DNA of 64,000 nt, from the NCBI GenBank assembly GCA_009746045.1, contig RPFO01000276.1, positions 843,085 through 907,084 on the forward strand. Direction: 5' to 3'. The stretch's first letter is position 1; the number at the start of each line of letters is the position of its first letter. The notes beneath the pieces are model-generated. The model searched no databases. It saw only the letters and a program-made list of their open reading frames with translations, and was not told the DNA's origin. A program made the translations under genes and the position numbers. This DNA is from Mesostigma viride. Its lineage: Eukaryota; Streptophyta; Mesostigmatophyceae; Mesostigmatales; Mesostigmataceae. Of this stretch, positions 33,201 to 45,626 are shown piece after piece.

Positions 33201-36200
33201 GTCTACGTACATGGTTGGCATTTATGTAATTAATGAGGAGGATTCAGGCTCCCATGGTGTCTCCATGGCTGGCCTACGTACATGGATGTCAAGGAATAGT
33301 AAATGATGAGGATTCAGGCTCCCATGGTGTCATCATGGCCTGTCTACGTACATGGATGGCATGTATGTAATTAATGATGAGGATTCAGGCTCCCATGGTG
33401 TCATCATGGCTTGTCTACGTACATGGATGGCATGTATGTAATTAATGATGAGGATTCAGGCTCCATTGGTGTCATCATGGCTGGCCTACGTATGTACATG
33501 GATGTCAAAGAAAAAAAAAATGATGAGGATTCAGGCTCCCATGGTGTCATCATTGCCCGTGTATGTACATGGTTGGCATTTATGTAATTAATGATGAGGA
33601 TTCAGGCTCCATTGGTGTCATCATTGCCCGTGTATGTACATGGTTGGCATTTATGTAATTAATGATGAGGATTCAGGCTCCATTGGTGTCATCATTGCCC
33701 GTGTATGTACATGGTTGGCATTTATGTATGTAATTAATGATGAGGATTCAGGCTCCCATGGTGTCATCATGGCCCGTCTACGTACATGGATGTCAAAGAA
33801 AAAAAAATGATGAGGATTCAGGCTCCCATGGTGTCATCATGGCTGGCCTACGTACATGGATGTTTCATAAAAAAAATGATGAGGATTCAGGCTCCCATGG
33901 TGTCATCATGGCCCGTCTACGTACATGGTTGGCATTTATGTAATTAATGAAGAGGATTCAGGCTCCCATGGTGTCATCATGGCCCGTCTACGTACATGGA
34001 TGTCAAGGAATAGTAAATGATGAGGATTCAGGCTCCCATGGGGTCATCATGGCTTGTCTACGTACATGGTTGGCATTTATGTAATTAACGAGGAGGATTC
34101 AGGCTCCATTGGTGTCATCATGGCTGGCCTACGTACATGGATGTCAAGGAATAGTAAATGATGAGGATTCAGGCTCCCATGGTGTCATCATGGCTTGTCT
34201 ACGTACATGGTTGGCATTTATGTAATTAATGAGGAGGATTCAGGCTCCCATGGTGTCTCCATGGCTGGCCTACGTACATGGATGGCATTTATGTATTTAA
34301 TGATGAGGATTCAGGCTCCCATGGTGTCATCATGGCTTGTCTACCTACATGGTTGGCATTTATGTAACCTGAATCCTCTCATTAAGAAAATGAAGAGGAT
34401 TCAGGCTCCATTGGTGTCATCATGGCTGGCCTACGTACATGGATGTCAAGGAATAGTAAATGATGAGGATTCAGGCTCCCATGGTGTCATCATGGCCCGT
34501 CTACGTACATGGATGTCAAGGAATAGTAAATGATGAGGATTCAGGCTCCCATGGGGTCATCATGGCTTGTCTACGTACATGGTTGGCATTTATGTAATTA
34601 ACGAGGAGGATTCAGGCTCCATTGGTGTCATCATGGCTGGCCTACGTACATGGATGTCAAGGAATAGTAAATGATGAGGATTCAGGCTCCCATGGTGTCA
34701 TCATGGCTTGTCTACGTACATGGTTGGCATTTATGTAATTAATGAGGAGGATTCAGGCTCCCATGGTGTCATCATGGCCCGTCTACGTACATGGATGGCA
34801 TTTATGTAATTAATGATGAGGATTCAGGCTCCCATGGGGTCATCATGGCTTGTCTACGTACATGGTTGGCATTTATGTAATTAATGAGGAGGATTCAGGC
34901 TCCCATGGTGTCTCCATGGCTGGCCTACGTACATGGATGTCAAGGAATAGTAAATGATGAGGATTCAGGCTCCCATGGTGTCATCATGGCCTGTCTACGT
35001 ACATGGATGGCATGTATGTAATTAATGATGAGGATTCAGGCTCCCATGGTGTCATCATGGCTTGTCTACGTACATGGATGGCATGTATGTAATTAATGAT
35101 GAGGATTCAGGCTCCATTGGTGTCATCATGGCTGGCCTACGTATGTACATGGATGTCAAAGAAAAAAAAAATGATGAGGATTCAGGCTCCCATGGTGTCA
35201 TCATTGCCCGTGTATGTACATGGTTGGCATTTATGTAATTAATGATGAGGATTCAGGCTCCATTGGTGTCATCATTGCCCGTGTATGTACATGGTTGGCA
35301 TTTATGTATGTAATTAATGATGAGGATTCAGGCTCCATTGGTGTCATCATGGCTGGCCTACGTATGTACATGGATGTCAAAGAAAAAAAATGATGAGGAT
35401 TCAGGCTCCCATGGTGTCATCATGGCCCGTCTACGTACATGGATGTCAAGGAATAGTAAATGATGAGGATTCAGGCTCCCATGGTGTCAGATGTCATGGC
35501 CTGTCTACGTACATGGATGGCATGTATGTAATTAATGATGAGAATTCAGGCTCCATTGGTGTCATCATGGCTGGCCTACGTATGTACATGGATGTCAAAG
35601 AAAAAAAAATGATGAGGATTCAGGCTCCCATGGTGTCATCATGGCCCGTCTACGTACATGGATGTCAAGGAATAGTAAATGATGAGGATTCAGGCTCCCA
35701 TGGTGTCATCATGGCCTGTCTACGTACATGGATGGCATGTATGTATTTAATGATGAGGATTCAGGCTCCCATGGTGTCATCATGGCTGGCCTACGTACAT
35801 GGATGTCTCAGAAAAAAAATGATGAGGATTCAGGCTCCCATGGTGTCATCATGGCTGGCCTACGTACATGGATGTCAAAGAAAAAAAAATGATGAGGATT
35901 CAGGCTCCCGTGGTGTCATTATGGCCCGTCTACGTGTTGTTGGCATGTATGAAATTAATGATGAGGATTCAGGCTCCCATAGTGTCATCATGGCTGGCCT
36001 ACGTACATGGTTGGCATTTATGTAATTAATGATGAGGATTCAGGCTCCCATGGTGTCATCATTGCCCGTGTATGTACATGGTTGGCATTTATGTAATTAA
36101 TGATGAGGATTCAGGCTCCATTGGTGTCATCATGGCCCGTCTACGTACATGGACCGTGGCATTTATGTATTTAATGATGAGGATTCAGGCTCCCATGGGG

Positions 36201-39200
36201 TCATTGATGATCATGGCATTTATGTATGTAATTAATGATGAGGATTCAGGCTCCATTGGTGTCATCATGGCTGGCCTACGTACATGGATGTCAAGGAATA
36301 GTAAATGATGAGGATTCAGGCTCCCATGGTGTCATCATGGCCCGTCTACGTACATGGATGTCAAGGAATAGTAAATGATGAGGATTCAGGCTCCCATGGG
36401 GTCATCATGGCTTGTCTACGTACATGGTTGGCATTTATGTAATTAACGAGGAGGATTCAGGCTCCATTGGTGTCATCATGGCTGGCCTACGTACATGGAT
36501 GTCAAGGAATAGTAAATGATGAGGATTCAGGCTCCCATGGTGTCATCATGGCTTGTCTACGTACATGGTTGGCATTTATGTAATTAATGAGGAGGATTCA
36601 GGCTCCCATGGTGTCATCATGGCCCGTCTACGTACATGGATGGCATTTATGTAATTAATGATGAGGATTCAGGCTCCCATGGGGTCATCATGGCTTGTCT
36701 ACGTACATGGTTGGCATTTATGTAATTAATGAGGAGGATTCAGGCTCCCATGGTGTCTCCATGGCTGGCCTACGTACATGGATGTCAAGGAATAGTAAAT
36801 GATGAGGATTCAGGCCGGGCCCACTTCAAATGTTCCGAAAAGTGTGACACTTTTGGTCGTTTTTTTGACTTTTTCGACGATCGTCACTCTGCAGAGTGAT
36901 TCGTCGTGCGAAATCGTGCGAAATTGTGCGAAATTTGCTGAAATCGTGTGAAATTTGCTGAAATCGTGCGAATTTGTGCGAAATTTGCTGAAATTGTGCG
37001 AAATTTCATGTGAAAAATGTCGACGGTAAAAAATTTTGATGTGCACAACGTGTGTGAATTCATGCGAAATTTTGTCAAACGTCACTCCCCAAAACGACCC
37101 TTGGTTGAAATCCATGCGAAATTGTGCGAAATCATGCAAAATTGTGCGAAATCGTGCGAAATCGTGCGAAAATGTGTGAAAATTTTGCGAAAATCACGCG
37201 AAAATCACGCGAACTCGTGCGAAATTTTATTTTTTTTTTGCGAAAAACGACCAAAAGTGTCACACACTTGGCTTGGACGGCGGAACATTTGAAGTGGGCC
37301 CGGCCTTCAGGCTCCCATGGTGTCATCATGGCCTGTCTACGTACATGGATGGCATGTATGTAATTAATGATGAGGATTCAGGCTCCCATGGTGTCATCAT
37401 GGCTTGTCTACGTACATGGATGGCATGTATGTAATTAATGATGAGGATTCAGGCTCCATTGGTGTCATCATGGCTGGCCTACGTATGTACATGGATGTCA
37501 AAGAAAAAAAAAATGATGAGGATTCAGGCTCCCATGGTGTCATCATTGCCCGTGTATGTACATGGTTGGCATTTATGTAATTAATGATGAGGATTCAGGC
37601 TCCATTGGTGTCATCATTGCCCGTGTATGTACATGGTTGGCATTTATGTATGTAATTAATGATGAGGATTCAGGCTCCATTGGTGTCATCATGGCTGGCC
37701 TACGTATGTACATGGATGTCAAAGAAAAAAAATGATGAGGATTCAGGCTCCCATGGTGTCATCATGGCCCGTCTACGTACTTGGATGTCAAGGAATAGTA
37801 AATGATGAGGATTCAGGCTCCCATGGTGTCAGATGTCATGGCCTGTCTACGTACATGGATGGCATGTATGTAATTAATGATGAGGATTCAGGCTCCATTG
37901 GTGTCATCATGGCTGGCCTACGTATGTACATGGATGTCAAAGAAAAAAAAATGATGAGGATTCAGGCTCCCATGGTGTCATCATGGCCCGTCTACGTACA
38001 TGGATGTCAAGGAATAGTAAATGATGAGGATTCAGGCTCCCATGGTGTCATCATGGCCTGTCTACGTACATGGATGGCATGTATGTATTTAATGATGAGG
38101 ATTCAGGCTCCCATGGTGTCATCATGGCTGGCCTACGTACATGGATGTCTCAGAAAAAAAATGATGAGGATTCAGGCTCCCATGGTGTCATCATGGCTGG
38201 CCTACGTACATGGATGTCAAAGAAAAAAAAATGATGAGGATTCAGGCTCCCGTGGTGTCATTATGGCCCGTCTACGTTGTTGGCATGTATGAAATTAATG
38301 ATGAGGATTCAGGCTCCCATAGTGTCATCATGGCTGGCCTACGTACATGGTTGGCATTTATGTAATTAATGATGAGGATTCAGGCTCCCATGGTGTCATC
38401 ATTGCCCGTGTATGTACATGGTTGGCATTTATGTAATTAATGATGAGGATTCAGGCTCCATTGGTGTCATCATGGCCCGTCTACGTACATGGACCGTGGC
38501 ATTTATGTATTTAATGATGAGGATTCAGGCTCCCATGGGGTCATTGATGATCATGGCATTTATGTATGTAATTAATGATGAGGATTCAGGCTCCATGGTG
38601 TCATCATGGCTGGCCTACGTATGTACATGGATGTCAAAGAAAATGATGAGGATTCAGGCTCCCATGGTGTCATCATGGCCGTCTACGTACATGGATGTCA
38701 AGGAATAGTAAATGATGAGGATTCAGGCTCCCATGGTGTCATCATGGCCTGTCTACGTACATGGATGGCATGTATGTAATTAATGATGAGGATTCAGGCT
38801 CCCATGGTGTCATCATGGCTGGCCTACGTACATGGATGTCTCAGAAAAAAAATGATGAGGATTCAGGCTCCCATGGTGTCATCATGGCTGGCCTACGTAC
38901 ATGGATGTCAAAAAAAAATGATGAGGACTCAGGCTTCCATGGTGTCATCATGGCCCGTCTACGTGTTGTTGGCATGTATGTAATTAATGATGAGGATTCA
39001 GGCTCCCATGGTGTCATCATGGCCCGTCTACTTACATGGATGGCATTTATGTAATTAATGATGAGGATTCAGGCTCCCATGGTGTCATCATGGCTTGTCT
39101 ACGTACATGGTTGGCATTTATGTAATTAATGAGGAGGATTCAGGCTCCCATGGTGTCTCATGGCTGGCCTACGTACATGGATGTCAAGGAATAGTAAATG

Positions 39201-41567
39201 ATGAGGATTCAGGCTCCCATGGTGTCATCATGGCCCGTCTACGTACATGGATGGCATTTATGTAATTAATGATGAGGATTCAGGCTCCCATGGGGTCATC
39301 ATGGCTTGTCTACGTACATGGTTGGCATTTATGTAATTAATGAGGAGGATTCAGGCTCCCATGGTGTCTCCATGGCTGGCCTACGTACATGGATGTCAAG
39401 GAATAGTAAATGATGAGGATTCAGGCTCCCATGGTGTCATCATGGCCTGTCTACGTACATGGATGGCATTTATGTAATTAATGATGAGGATTCAGGCTCC
39501 CATGGTGTCATCATGGCTTGTCTACGTACATGGTTGGCATTTATGTAATTAATGAGGAGGATTCAGGCTCCCATGGTGTCATCATGGCTGTCTACGTACA
39601 TGGTTGGCATTTATGTAATTAATGATGAGGATTCAGGCTCCCATGGTGTCTCATGGCTGTCTACGTACATGGATGTCAAGGAATAGTAATGATGAGGATT
39701 CAGGCTCCCATGGTGTCATCATGGCCTGTACGTACATGGATGGCATGTATGTAATTAATGATGAGGATTCAGGCTCCCATGGTGTCATCATGGCTGGCCT
39801 ACGTACATGGATGTCAAAGAAAAAAAATGATGAGGATTCAGGCTCCCATGGTGTCATCATGGCTGCCTACGTACATGGATGTTCATGTAATTAATGATGA
39901 GGATTCAGGCTCCATGGTGTCATCATGGTGTACGTACATGGTTGGCATGTATGTAATTAATGATGAGGATTCAGGCTCCATGGTGTCATCATGGCTGGCC
40001 TACGTACATGGATGGCATTATGTAAAATGATGAGGATTCAGGCTCCCATGGTGTCATCATGGCCCGTCTACGTACATGGATGTCAAGTAAAATGATGAGG
40101 ATTCAGGCTCCCATGGTGTCATCATGGCTGTCTACGTACATGGATGGCATGTATGTAATTAATGATGAGATTCAGGCTCCATTGGTGTCATCATGGCCCT
40201 CTATGTACATGGATGGCAAAGTAAAATGATGAGGATTCAGGCTCCCATGGTGTCATCATGGCCCGTCTACGTACATGGATGTCAAGTAGTAATGATGAGG
40301 ATTCAGGCTCCCATGGTGTCATCATGGCCTGTCTACGTACATGGATGTCATGTATGTAAATGATGAGGATTCAGGCTCCCATGGTGTCATCATGGCTGTC
40401 TACGTACATGGATGAAAAAAAATGATGAGGATTCAGGCTCCCATGGTGTCATCATGGCTGGCCTACGTACATGGATGTCAAAGAAAAAAAAATGATGAGG
40501 ATTCAGGCTCCCGTGGTGTCATTATGGCCCGTCTACGTACATGATGTCATGAAATAATGATGAGGATTCAGGCTCCCATAGTGTCATCATGGCTGGCCTA
40601 CGTACATGGTTGGCATTTATGTAATTAATGATGAGGATTCAGGCTCCCATGGTGTCATCATTGCCTACGTACATGGTTATGTAATTAATGATGAGGATTC
40701 AGGCTCCATTGGTGTCATCATGGCCCGTCTACGTACATGGTGGCATTTATGTATTAATGATGAGGATTCAGGCTCCCATGGTGTCATCATGGCTTACGTA
40801 CATGGATGTAATTAATGATGAGGATTCAGGCTCCATTGGTGTCATCATGGCTGGCCTACGTATGGATGGATGTCAAAAAAAATGAGGATTCAGGCTCCCA
40901 TGGTGTCATCATGGCCCGTCTACGTACATGGATGTCATAGTAATTAATGATGAGGATTCAGGCTCCCATGGTGTCAGATGTCATGGCCTGTCTACGTACA
41001 TGGATGGCATGTATGTATTTAATGATGAGGATTCAGGCTCCCATGGTGTCATCATGGCTGGCCTACGTACATGGATGTCTCAGAAAAAAAATGATGAGGA
41101 TTCAGGCTCCCATGGTGTCATCATGGCTGGCCTACGTACATGGATGTCTCAGAAAAAAAATGATGAGGATTCAGGCTCCCATGGTGTCATCATGGCTGGC
41201 CTACGTACATGGATGTCAAAGAAAAAAAAATGATCAGGATTCAGGCTCCCGTGGTGTCATTATGGCCCGTCTACGTGTTGTTGGCATGTATGAAATTAAT
41301 GATGAGGATTCAGGCTCCCACAGTGTCATCATGGCTGGCCTACGTACATGGTTGGCATTTATGTAATTAATGATGAGGATTCAGGCTCCCATGGTGTCAT
41401 CATTGCCCGTGTATGTACATGGTTGGCATTTATGTAATTAATGATGAGGATTCAGGCTCCATTGGTGTCATCATGGCCCGTCTACGTACATGGGTGGCAT
41501 TTATGTATTTAATGATGAGGATTCAGGCTCCCATGGGGTCATCATGGCTTGTCTACGTACATGGAGT
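30268..41567 (+). repeat. 11.3-kb satellite array of about 72-bp units
   Basis: Roughly 150 units of 70-76 bp share the core ATGATGAGGATTCAGGCTCC, then CATGGTGTCATCATGG, CTACGTACATGG, and a variable linker (GGCATTTATGTAATTA, or GTCAAGGAATAGTAA, or GTCAAAGAAAAAAA). Blocks repeat at a higher order: 31129-31365 recurs at 36072-36308 (offset 4943), and 36072 onward recurs at 38412 (offset 2340). From about 39600 to 40900 units are shortened by small deletions. Open frames across the array are by-products of stop-poor units and are not genes. Confidence 0.97.
36813..37305. mobile_element. 493-bp MITE-like DNA transposon inserted in the satellite
   Basis: Perfect terminal inverted repeats of 25 bp (GGCCGGGCCCACTTCAAATG...) are followed, after a small offset, by a further inverted match containing TGTGACACTTTTGGTCGTTT. 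TTCA at 36809-36812 and again at 37306-37309 is the target-site duplication; it could be read as TTCAGG if the ends are set two bases further in. Removing the element restores the satellite unit exactly. The interior is a degenerate repeat of TGCGAAATCG and related 10-12-bp words and has no ORF, so it is non-autonomous. Confidence 0.92.
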
Positions 41568-41573
41568 CATATT

Positions 41574-41800
41574 GATTCATGGAACAATGAGATACCATTC
41601 TTAATTGAAAATTGTTCTTGATACTTTCACATGCATGCCCGGAATCGTGAATTTGTGCGGGTTTCCATGATGACAATCCTCATTGAATTCTTGAGCACAC
41701 AATATTGAGCAATTTAGGGGCACTTCGGCAATGTTGACCATTTTCATTCATGATCAATAAAATTAACATTTAATGCAATAAATACATATTCCACTCATTT
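41574..41800 (+). repeat. Diverged relative of the 356-bp repeat
   Basis: Blocks such as AATGAGATACCATT, CTTTCACATGCATGCCC, AATTTAGGGGCACTT and ATATTCCACT occur in the same order as in 11840-12195 but with many differences. It lies just right of the satellite, so the array is bracketed by two relatives in the same orientation. Confidence 0.75.
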
Positions 41801-41842
41801 TAATAAACCATGCAAAAACTTTACAAGCACGCTCAAGCTAGG

Positions 41843-42612
41843 GGTGGGCTGGCATGCACGCGTGGGTGTGGGGGTGGGCTGGCATGCATGCGTGGGTGTG
41901 GGGGTGGGCTGGCATGCACGTGTGGGTGTGGGGGTGGGCTGGCATGCATGCGTGGGTGTGGGGTTGGGCTAGCCTGCATGCGTGGGTGTGGGGGGGGGCT
42001 GGCATGCATGCGTGGGTGTGTGTGGGGGGCTAGCATGCATGCGTAAGTGTGGGGGGGGGCTGGCATGCATGCGTGGGTGTGGGGGGGGCTGGCATGCATG
42101 CGTGGGTGTGTGTGGGGGGCTAGCATGCATGCGTAAGTGTGGGGGGGGGCTGGCATGCATGCGTGGGTGTGTATGGGGGCTGGCATGCATGCGTGGGTGT
42201 GTGTGGGGGGCTAGCATGCATGCGTGGGTGTGTGGGGGGGCTGTCATGCATGCGTGGGTGTGTGTGGGGGCTGGCATCCATGCGTGGGTGTGTGGGGGGG
42301 CTAGCATGCATGCGTGGGTGTGGGGGTGGGCTAGCATGCATGCGTGGGTGTGGGGGGGGCGGTCATGCATGCGTGGGTGTGTGGGGGGGCTGGCATGCAT
42401 GCGTGGGTGTGTGGGGGGGCTAGCATGCATGCGTGGGTGTGGGGGTGGGCTAGCATGCATGCGTGGGTGTGAGTGTGGGCTAGCATGCATGCGTGGGTGT
42501 GGGGGGGGGCTAGCATGCATGCGTGGGTGTGGGGGGGCCGGGGCCGGGGCTAGCATGCATGCGTGGGTGTGGGGGTGGGCTAGCATGCATGCGTGGGTGT
42601 GGGGGGGGGCTA
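41843..42612 (+). repeat. 30-bp GGCATGCATGCGTGGGTGTG minisatellite
   Basis: About 26 units of close to 30 bp with variable G runs. Each contains the palindrome GCATGC or ATGCAT. Neither strand's repetitive frames are believable genes. Confidence 0.96.
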
Positions 42613-43257
42613 GCACGCCCCACCCCTCCATCGGCACAGCCAGCCTTGTGAGTCTACCCTTAACAACAAGGCTGGTAGGACGACACGCCTGAGCAGCATA
42701 TGTCATGCCTATCTCAGGCTAATAATGTGTGATTTTGTGCCAACAACCAAGTTGTTCCACCCAACAACACATTATAAACCCTCTTCCAAAATGCCCAACA
42801 AGCCGGACACGTGGAGGACCACACACGCAGTATATAAAGAGAAAATAAGCTGACTTTTTATCCAGCCAACCTGTGGCTAGCTGCTCTGGTTAGCATGACA
42901 AATGCTAACATTTACTCAGTGGGAAAGGTGAAGAGACCATTGGAACAGCCTACCTGACGCATGTGCCACCAAAGCATTGTGTCCCGCAAAATGCACACTG
43001 CCTCCTTTCTAACAAGCACGAGCCGCTCTCTTTAGGAGACAGGTGCCAGCTCGTCAGTGTCTGGGGAAAATGATGCCGCTGCTTAGGAAGACCGCGTGAA
43101 TTTCCTCGAACACAACTGTCTATAAAGCAAAAGAAATTTCAGAGAAGCATGGAAATAAAAGCATTACACCTTCCCGACAGGTTGCGGGCCACGCGCTGCA
43201 GAAAGCCAGCCACGTCACAGACGATTAACTAGCTAAAAGACACCCAGGAATCCAGCG
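42613..43257. other. No gene recognised; short inverted repeat
   Basis: AGCCAGCCTTG at about 42639 and CAAGGCTGGT at about 42668 can pair. A TATATAAAGAG word lies at about 42831. No convincing frame. Confidence 0.5.
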
Positions 43258-43490
43258 ATGCAGCGCCAGGACCCGCAACTTTCTGGCTGCATCTGGCCGG
43301 AAAGAAGGCAAAAAGCTTACGCTCAACGAGGTAAGAAAGCAGGAAAACGCAAGCTTAAGACGTTTAACACAAGAACGTACCATAACGGGCATTTATTCGT
43401 GCCCAGGCGCACAAGAAAGTCCACCCTTTCATGGAGTGGTTGGGCAGTACGCATCGCGCAGGGCTAATGTTATCTTACCGCAAAATGACG
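43258..43490 (+). CDS. Possible small spliced gene
   Basis: ATG 43258 opens a short exon ending at a good donor (CAACGAG|GTAAGA, about 43330). An acceptor GTGCCCAG at 43406 is followed by an open stretch to a second donor-like AAAG|GTAAAG near 43497. Two frames are possible across the second exon. No family is recognised and the strand is uncertain. Confidence 0.22.
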
Positions 43491-43929
43491 GGAAAGGTAA
43501 AGATAGCAGCGGGAATTTTTACGGCTTTAGAAACATCATTAAACTAGCTTTCCTTACGACCATCAAAACTGGCAACAATCGACAATCAACCCGGCAGGCA
43601 TCCAATATACTTTATTCATCCCGACAGAAATTCAGGCCGGACCCCCCCTGCCGATGGCAAAGAAAAAAAGCCCGCGACATTATAGATCGCAACCATCCCG
43701 CCATAAATTAGAATCAGTAACTAATTTTCTCCAACAATCGAGCATTTCTGCTTTCCGCGTGCCAGATTTGTCACGTTTCGTCTAAAGGCAGTCGCCATGG
43801 CCCCTACCGCAAGGGGTGCGCGCACCATGCCGACATAGCTTTTGGGCCTCAATTTGCACCGAAATTTGGTCCGTACCGTCCAGCTCAGTCGGATTATGTA
43901 TGTGGATCGGCCGTGTTGGTTGCATACGC

Positions 43930-44040
43930 AGGTATATTAATTCTTGCATTCGCCCCGGACCTTCCCCAGGACAGGTCAGGATATAACAATAATTCTTGCA
44001 TTCGCCCCCGCCCTTTCCTATGGCCTGGTCAGGTTTGGGC
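43930..44040 (+). repeat. Two-copy direct repeat
   Basis: TAATTCTTGCATTCGCCCC, a pyrimidine-rich stretch and GGTCAGG occur twice, about 56 bp apart (start about 43937 and 43991). Confidence 0.7.
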
Positions 44041-44460
44041 GCGACGCCACTAGCGCGGCGCCCGCGACAGAGTGGCCAGGCTCGAGCACGTTTTCTGGAT
44101 CCCAAGCACCGGATTGGACACTGTCCGAGGACTGGACAGGAATTGGCTGACCAATCGGATGCTTGCTCGTCGTCTCCAAAAACATATATAAAGAGCCAAA
44201 TCGCGCGAACTACGCAAGGATCCTTTAAGCAGCGTTACTCTGCCGAAATGTCAACCTAGGCCGGTCAAGTGACGCCGAGGTGTTCACCGATAGTTCAGGT
44301 CAGCCACAGCGCGCCTTCGAATGTAGGCACGGTCGCATTTTTTTTTAGGAAATGTAGAATTGTTGTCGACCAGCTACCAACGCCCGACCGGACCCATACA
44401 ACGGAAACATCAAGGCGATGTGATGTAGGTGTGTCTGATATGTCATTAATACACAGAGCA

Positions 44461-44640
44461 TCGTGAATATAATATATAATATAAATTATATAATATACTA
44501 TAATTAATATATAATTTTAATTTTATGTTAATTTTAATGTTATTTCATATAACATAATATAGCATAATATAATATAATATAATATAATATTATATAAAGT
44601 AGTATATAAAAAATTAAAATGTAAAAGAAAAATATCTACC
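44461..44640. repeat. AT-rich ATAATATAAT tract
   Basis: A nearly pure A/T stretch with repeated TATAATA words and no coding content. It separates GC-rich sequence from block II. Confidence 0.9.
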
Positions 44641-44927
44641 TTATTGGGGTTTAATGTTCCTTTCCAGTTCAGCATAAGTACACTCTTGAGTGTGTGCAAT
44701 GTTTGGTTATACGCCATTGTCTTAAAATAGCAACCAATGTAAACCTCCGTCCTAACCACATTTGGATACAATAAAGACATTGATGCCTGACACATAGCAT
44801 TCATTGCTTGAAATACCATGCATATTTTGTGTCAATGTTCTGCAGACCACAGCTTCAAGTGGGCATACTTCGCTTTCCTCAATATAATGGCGACATGGCA
44901 TTTGGTGAAAGTGGTGAGTGCCATGAA

Positions 44928-45490
44928 GTTGCGCCGGCCGTCGTTATCCATGACGAACTGAATGGGTTTCGTGCAAATCAAGTTTTTTGTTTTGGTGTTC
45001 CAGTTGCGCCGGCCGGCGTTTCCAATGGTATCTTGCGCGCACTTGCAAAAGCTTGCACGCTTATCAACATTTTGTGTTGGTAAACATTTTATCACCTCTG
45101 GGATTTCCGCCTTCACTACCTGAGTTGCTTCTTTGTGGTTTTCAAATGCAACCGAGTTACGCCGGCCGTCGTTACTCATGACAAATTGTAGGGGTTTTGT
45201 GCAAATCACTTTTGTATGGTTTATGTACATGCATCCAGTTGCGCCGGCCGGCGTTTCCAATGGTATCTTGCAGTTGCGCAATCAGGCCCCATTACCAAAA
45301 GTGTGTTTGTACATCTTTTTTACACCTGAAGGATTTCTGCCTGCATATCCTGAGTTGCTTCTTAATGGTTTTTAATTGCGCCCGAGTTACGCCGGCCGTC
45401 GTTATTAATGACAAACTGTATGTGTTTCATAAAATCACTTTTGTATGGTTTACATGTATCCAGTTGCGCCGGCCGGCGTTATTAATGACG
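44928..45490 (+). repeat. Three 229-bp tandem units, each with two hairpin motifs
   Basis: Motifs lie at 44928, 45003, 45156, 45238, 45386 and 45463. They alternate between two versions: one ending in CCGTCGTTA (44928, 45156, 45386) and one reading GTTGCGCCGGCCGGCGTT (45003, 45238, 45463). The spacing repeats every 228-230 bp, so the pair was amplified as a unit. The array lies directly upstream of the transposase-like gene. Confidence 0.9.
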
Positions 45491-45626
45491 CTTGTCGTTC
45501 TTGTTTGATGCCCATCGTTTTCGTCGTGTCTTTAATGGTGATTATTTATCATTACTCATCCTCAGGGCTTTCGGTGCCGCGGGATTAAGAGGCGAAAAAA
45601 ATCAGCTGCCGTCTGACCAAAGTCTG

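Noticed and set aside
30270-41604. Many long plus-strand frames repeating INDEDSGS and VSSWLAYVHGC
   Set aside because: They track the 72-bp satellite unit exactly, change frame with unit length and have no independent coding evidence.
41810-42706. Cys/Gly-rich and His/Pro-rich frames on both strands
   Set aside because: By-products of the 30-bp minisatellite; both strands are equally open.
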